From an uncultured Eubacteriales bacterium (lineage in GTDB: Bacteria; Bacillota; Clostridia; Oscillospirales; CAG-382), in the NCBI GenBank assembly GCA_934446675.1, contig CAKSEL010000003.1, positions 1 to 64,000 of the forward strand: a DNA stretch of 64,000 nucleotides, in the 5' to 3' direction. The notes below the pieces were generated by a model. That model ran no database searches. It was not told the origin of the DNA and was given only the letters and a program-made list of their open reading frames with translations. A program made the position numbers and the translations under genes. This document shows positions 60,713 through 64,000 of this stretch, piece after piece. The first letter of the stretch is position 1. Each line of letters begins with the position of its first letter.

Positions 60713-62008
60713 TTACTTTTCCTCGAATCTTATTTTTACGGAATTTGCGTGAGCCGTAAGACCTTCGGCGTCTGCAAAGCGGATAATGTCGTCTTTGTAT
60801 TCGTCAAGTCCCTCTTTGGTGTAGTAGATGACGCCGGATTTTTTGATAAAGGTGTCAACCGAGAGAGGGGACGAAAAACGCGCCGTTCCGTTCGTGGGAA
60901 GAACGTGGTTCGGACCAGCAAAGTAGTCGCCGAGAGGTTCGGGAGAGTATTCTCCCAAGAAGATTGAACCGGCATTGCGTACCTTTGAAAGGTCGGAAAA
61001 GGGATTTTCCGTGAGTATTTCCATGTGTTCCGGAGCAATTTCGTTTGCCAGCGAAAAAGCCTCGTCCATGTTTTCACAGATTACCGCGGCGCCGTAGTTT
61101 TCGACGGATTTTCCGGCAATGTTCTGCCTTTCGAGCTTTGAAAGCTGAAGTGAAAGCTCTTTTGACGTTTCCTTTGCAAGCTTTTCGCTGTCGGTTATAA
61201 GCACGCTTGAGGCAAGCGCGTCGTGTTCTGCCTGCGAGAGAAGGTCGGCGGCAACATATTTCGGATTTGCGCTTTTGTCTGCTACCGTCATGACCTCGCT
61301 CGGTCCCGCTATCATGTCGATGTTTACGGTTCCGTATACAAGTCTTTTCGCGGTTGCGACATATATGTTTCCGGGGCCTGCTATAACGTCGACCTGCGGA
61401 ATTGTCTGCGTTCCGTAAGCAAGCGCCGCTATTGCCTGAGCGCCGCCGCAGAGAAATACCCTGTCAACTCCCGAAATAAGTGCAGCCGCGGCGACTGCCG
61501 GAGGAATTTTGCCGTCTCTTAAAGGCGTGGTCATGATAATTTCGGGAACGCCTGCGACTTTTGCCGGTATGCAGTTCATCAGAACGCTTGACGGATATGC
61601 CGCGCTTCCTCCCGGAACGTAAATTCCGGTGCGCTTTACGGGACGTATCTTCATGCCGACGGTCTTGTTTGTGTCGTCGGTGTCGAAAAAGGACTGACGG
61701 AGCTGTTTTTCGTGGTACTTTTTTATGTTTTCCGCAGCTCTCTGCATTGTAAGATACAGCTTTTCGTCAACGTCTGCGGCATACTTTTCAAGGTCTGATT
61801 TTTTAAGTTCGAGCGTGTCGGCGCCAAGGCTTACGCCGTCGAATTTTTCCGTGTATTTCAAAACCGCCTCGTCGCCGTTTCGCTCAACGTCGGAGAGTAT
61901 GTCCGTCACGGTCTTTATTATTTCGGGAGAGGGACTCTGCGCGCGTTTTTTGAGCTTTGCGAGAAATCCGTCACATTCGGCTGTCTTGTATCTGTAAATG
62001 TTAAGCAT
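60713..62008 (-). CDS. hisD: Histidinol dehydrogenase
   Basis: Zinc- and NAD-dependent two-step oxidation of histidinol to histidine. The signature IDMIAGPSEVMTVADKSANPKYVAADLLSQAEHD is present with the catalytic EH pair in APEHMEI. PGGSAAYPSSVLMN and GTQTIPQVDVIAGPGN are also typical. The 431 residues are normal. GGAGG precedes the ATG by 11 nt. Confidence 0.97.
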   Translation of the reverse strand: MLNIYRYKTAECDGFLAKLKKRAQSPSPEIIKTVTDILSDVERNGDEAVLKYTEKFDGVSLGADTLELKKSDLEKYAADVDEKLYLTMQRAAENIKKYHEKQLRQSFFDTDDTNKTVGMKIRPVKRTGIYVPGGSAAYPSSVLMNCIPAKVAGVPEIIMTTPLRDGKIPPAVAAAALISGVDRVFLCGGAQAIAALAYGTQTIPQVDVIAGPGNIYVATAKRLVYGTVNIDMIAGPSEVMTVADKSANPKYVAADLLSQAEHDALASSVLITDSEKLAKETSKELSLQLSKLERQNIAGKSVENYGAAVICENMDEAFSLANEIAPEHMEILTENPFSDLSKVRNAGSIFLGEYSPEPLGDYFAGPNHVLPTNGTARFSSPLSVDTFIKKSGVIYYTKEGLDEYKDDIIRFADAEGLTAHANSVKIRFEEK

Positions 62009-62024
62009 TGTCTGTTTACCTCCG

Positions 62025-62660
62025 TCAGATAAGATTTTCGGACTTGCATATGAGCGAAACCGCGTCGATTACCGCGTCTGTCTCGCTCTTTTTGAGCTTT
62101 ATGCTCGCGGTGTTTACTATGAGCCGCGCGCTTATGGGCGCTACGTCGCGTATGACCTCAAGTCCGTTTTCTTTAAGCGTCGAGCCTGTTTCGACAATGT
62201 CCACAATTCCGTCGGAAAGTCCGAGCAGCGGCGCAAGCTCAACCGAACCGTCTATTTTGACTACCTCTACGTCAAGTCCGAGACTTCTGAAATATTCTTT
62301 TGTCACGTTCGGGTACTTCGACGCGATTATCTTGTGGGAATATCCCGAAAAGAAGTCCGTGCCTTTTTTGCAGGCAAGCGCAAATCTGCATTTTCCGAAA
62401 CCCAGGTCCATGACCTCGTAGACGTGCGCGTCCATTTCCATTATCGTGTCTTTTCCGACAACGCCCATGTCGCATACGCCGTGTTCGGCGTAGGTAATTA
62501 CGTCGTTTGCCTTTGCGAGAACAACCTCAACTCCGTCGGAGATCTTGAAGAAAAGCTTTCGTCCTTTATTTTCAAGCTCGGTGCAGTCGTAGCCTGCCTT
62601 TTTGAAGATGTCAACGGCTTTCTGTTCTATTCTTCCCTTTGTCAGAGCTATTCTTATCAT
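62025..62660 (-). CDS. hisG: ATP phosphoribosyltransferase, short form
   Basis: The first histidine step: ATP plus PRPP to PR-ATP. At 211 residues it is the short form lacking the C-terminal regulatory domain, so it needs HisZ for activity and feedback by histidine. IRIALTKGRIEQKAVDIFKKAGYD opens the protein, and GLSDGIVDIVETGSTLKENGLEVI contains the PRPP loop. The start overlaps the hisZ stop by 4 nt, as expected for subunits of one complex. Confidence 0.97.
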   Translation of the reverse strand: MIRIALTKGRIEQKAVDIFKKAGYDCTELENKGRKLFFKISDGVEVVLAKANDVITYAEHGVCDMGVVGKDTIMEMDAHVYEVMDLGFGKCRFALACKKGTDFFSGYSHKIIASKYPNVTKEYFRSLGLDVEVVKIDGSVELAPLLGLSDGIVDIVETGSTLKENGLEVIRDVAPISARLIVNTASIKLKKSETDAVIDAVSLICKSENLI

Positions 62661-63877
62661 AACGCAGTCACCTCTCTTATGCCGCCGGACGTTATCTCGA
62701 CGGTTTTCTCTATTCCTGCGCTCTTTGCGTATTCCAGCGCTGCCTCAAGGCTTTCAAAGCAGGACAGCGTGCATATGTCGCCGCAGTTTTCAATGTAGTT
62801 TACGGCGCGCGATAAGAGTTTTGCATCGGAATAGTGTACAAGCACCGTCTTTTGTTTCTTTTCGGAAGTGCCGACGGCTCTCGTAAGCTTGTCCGCAATA
62901 ACGCTTAAATTTACGCCAAAGCCTGTGGCAGGCGCGTTCATGTCGAAGTTCGAGAGCAGATTGTCGTATCTTCCTCCGCCGAGTACAGGCTCTCCGGCAT
63001 ATTCGATATATCCGCGGAAAACAAGTCCCGTGTAGTATTCCATGTCGTTCACTATTGCCATATCGACCGAAACGTTCTCGCTAAGCCCGTTGATTTCGAG
63101 TATGTCGAGTATTTCTGAAATGTAGTTTGCCGCGTCAAGTGCCTTTTCATTATTTTGGCTTATTTCTCTCGCTTTGTCAAGTACCTCTTTTGAACCGTAC
63201 AGCCTCGGGAGCTGGCGTATCTTTTCGAGAGCCGCTTTTTTTGCGCCGTCTGTTTCATCAAAACCGAAATCAAGTGACGAAAAACTCTTTGCGCCGACGT
63301 AACGCCTTACCGTTTCAAGCTCGCTGCGTTCGAGATCCATGCTGTCAAGCAGCGCCTTGCAGAAACCGGCATGACCTATTTCGAGATTGTATTTTATGTT
63401 TCCTCCGAAAAACGCGCTTATTTCTCTGAGCGTTCTTATCGCCGTTATAAGCGCCTCTATGTCGGTCTTTTTTCTGTCGCCGCCGATTATCTCTATTCCG
63501 GTCTGCGTAAATTCGCATCTTTTTCCCGAATATCCGTGCGAAACCCTGTATACGTTCTGATTGTAGTACAGCTTTATCGGCAGCGGCGCGTTTTTCAGCC
63601 TTGTCGCGGCAATTCTTGCCATGGGCGTTGTGTTGTCGGGGCGCAGCACTACAAGACGACCGCTTTTGTCGGTGAGCTTGAACATATTTTCTTCGGGTAT
63701 GGTCTGGCTTTTGAAGTTGAACACGTCGTAGTATTCAAGTGCCGGCGTCTGTGCCTTTTCAAAACCGCGTTTTGCATACAGTCCGCACAGCTTTTGTCCG
63801 AGCTTTGCCGCAGGTTCGGTCTCTTTTCCTATCATATCCCTCATTCCGTCGGGTATGTTTTTTCTCTTTATATCCAC
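62657..63877 (-). CDS. hisZ: ATP phosphoribosyltransferase regulatory subunit HisZ
   Basis: A histidyl-tRNA-synthetase paralog lacking charging activity that pairs with short HisG. Class II motif 2-like segments LRPDNTTPMARIAATR and CEFTQTGIEIIGG are present, and LGGGRYDNLLSNF matches the HisRS-like core; the anticodon-binding domain is replaced by a short tail. It is 406 residues. GTG 63877 has GGAGG 12 nt upstream. It is the first gene of the operon. Confidence 0.94.
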   Translation of the reverse strand: MDIKRKNIPDGMRDMIGKETEPAAKLGQKLCGLYAKRGFEKAQTPALEYYDVFNFKSQTIPEENMFKLTDKSGRLVVLRPDNTTPMARIAATRLKNAPLPIKLYYNQNVYRVSHGYSGKRCEFTQTGIEIIGGDRKKTDIEALITAIRTLREISAFFGGNIKYNLEIGHAGFCKALLDSMDLERSELETVRRYVGAKSFSSLDFGFDETDGAKKAALEKIRQLPRLYGSKEVLDKAREISQNNEKALDAANYISEILDILEINGLSENVSVDMAIVNDMEYYTGLVFRGYIEYAGEPVLGGGRYDNLLSNFDMNAPATGFGVNLSVIADKLTRAVGTSEKKQKTVLVHYSDAKLLSRAVNYIENCGDICTLSCFESLEAALEYAKSAGIEKTVEITSGGIREVTAL

Positions 63878-63907
63878 TTTTATTGTGCACCTCCGAAACC
63901 GGTTGCT

Positions 63908-63927
63908 TTATCACTTTAGTTTGATAA
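63908..63927. promoter_or_regulatory. Inverted repeat in the his leader
   Basis: TTATCA-N8-TGATAA (63908-63913 and 63922-63927) lies just downstream of the predicted -10 of the histidine promoter, a position suited to a repressor. The regulator is unknown. No His-rich leader peptide or T-box is seen between the promoter and hisZ. Confidence 0.5.
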
Positions 63928-63935
63928 CGTAATAA

Positions 63936-63964
63936 ATTATATTGCAATTGCCGCAAATAAACAA
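63936..63964 (-). promoter_or_regulatory. Promoter of the histidine operon
   Basis: On the minus strand, TTGTTT (63959-63964), a 17-nt spacer and TATAAT (63936-63941), about 60 nt before the hisZ GTG. Confidence 0.75.
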
Positions 63965-64000
63965 CAGCACAGTGAAAACATATTATTAATTTTTTGTAAA

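Noticed and set aside
63878..64000. His-rich leader peptide or T-box for the histidine operon.
   Set aside because: There are no runs of CAC/CAT codons after a ribosome site and no T-box core in the leader; only a promoter and a palindrome.

Overview
The window looks like a chromosomal stretch from an anaerobic, spore-forming member of the Clostridia (Firmicutes) with moderate G+C content. The evidence is a set of sporulation and germination genes (spoIIR, gpr and two pairs of uncharacterised genes typical of spore formers), the [FeFe]-hydrogenase maturase hydF, formate-THF ligase, a homodimeric glycyl-tRNA synthetase, the short HisG that works with HisZ, gdpP with its DUF2232 partner, and strong AGGAGG-type ribosome binding sites. 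Species cannot be named from the sequence.

Layout. 1-550: four-tRNA operon (Trp-Asp-Phe-Gly, minus strand) with its promoter. 0.6-8.7 kb: serine hydrolase, then a plus-strand run of GNAT, gltX, thymidylate kinase-like, DJ-1, 5-formyl-THF cyclo-ligase, CPBP membrane protein and acyltransferase. 8.8-10.4 kb: cysK behind a predicted Rrf2-type operator and a 10-codon leader peptide, then an autoregulated-looking XRE repressor. 11.2-15.4 kb: secreted polysaccharide deacetylase and hydF. 15.6-25.6 kb: DUF2232-gdpP, then an envelope polysaccharide block (GT4, two DUF4330, O-antigen ligase-like, GT4-CsaB fusion). 25.6-32.8 kb: ispE, spoIIR, tmcAL, a PAS/ATPase-like orphan, WYL regulator, PHP phosphatase, HAD and alpha/beta hydrolase. 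32.9-47.5 kb (minus): gpr, nadE, PfkB-like, pyrH-frr-cdsA, lon-engB, lysA and glyS. 47.6-56.1 kb: rpsT, DUF4363/DUF421, DUF6179/DUF6323, aldo-keto reductase, comM, fhs and tsaE. 56.2-63.9 kb (minus): a compact ten-gene histidine operon hisZGDCBHAFIE.

The most striking feature is a family of large non-coding intergenic repeats (about 600-900 bp) at 10427-11152, 22649-23298, 39064-39954, 42267-42863 and 45836-46537, with a probable remnant at 34395-34470. They are chains of hairpins. Several stems differ in sequence between copies yet stay paired, which suggests selection on structure. Internal modules are swapped between copies. One end sits immediately after a stop codon in the same orientation, and some copies contain a good intrinsic terminator. 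I do not recognise this as a named family. It is the best candidate in the window for an undescribed element, perhaps a structured 3'-UTR or non-coding RNA or a mobile non-coding repeat.

Smaller points of interest are the cysteine-ending leader peptide before cysK, an exact 14-bp palindrome found upstream of two unrelated genes, a PfkB-family protein lacking its catalytic Asp, and the GT4-CsaB fusion.
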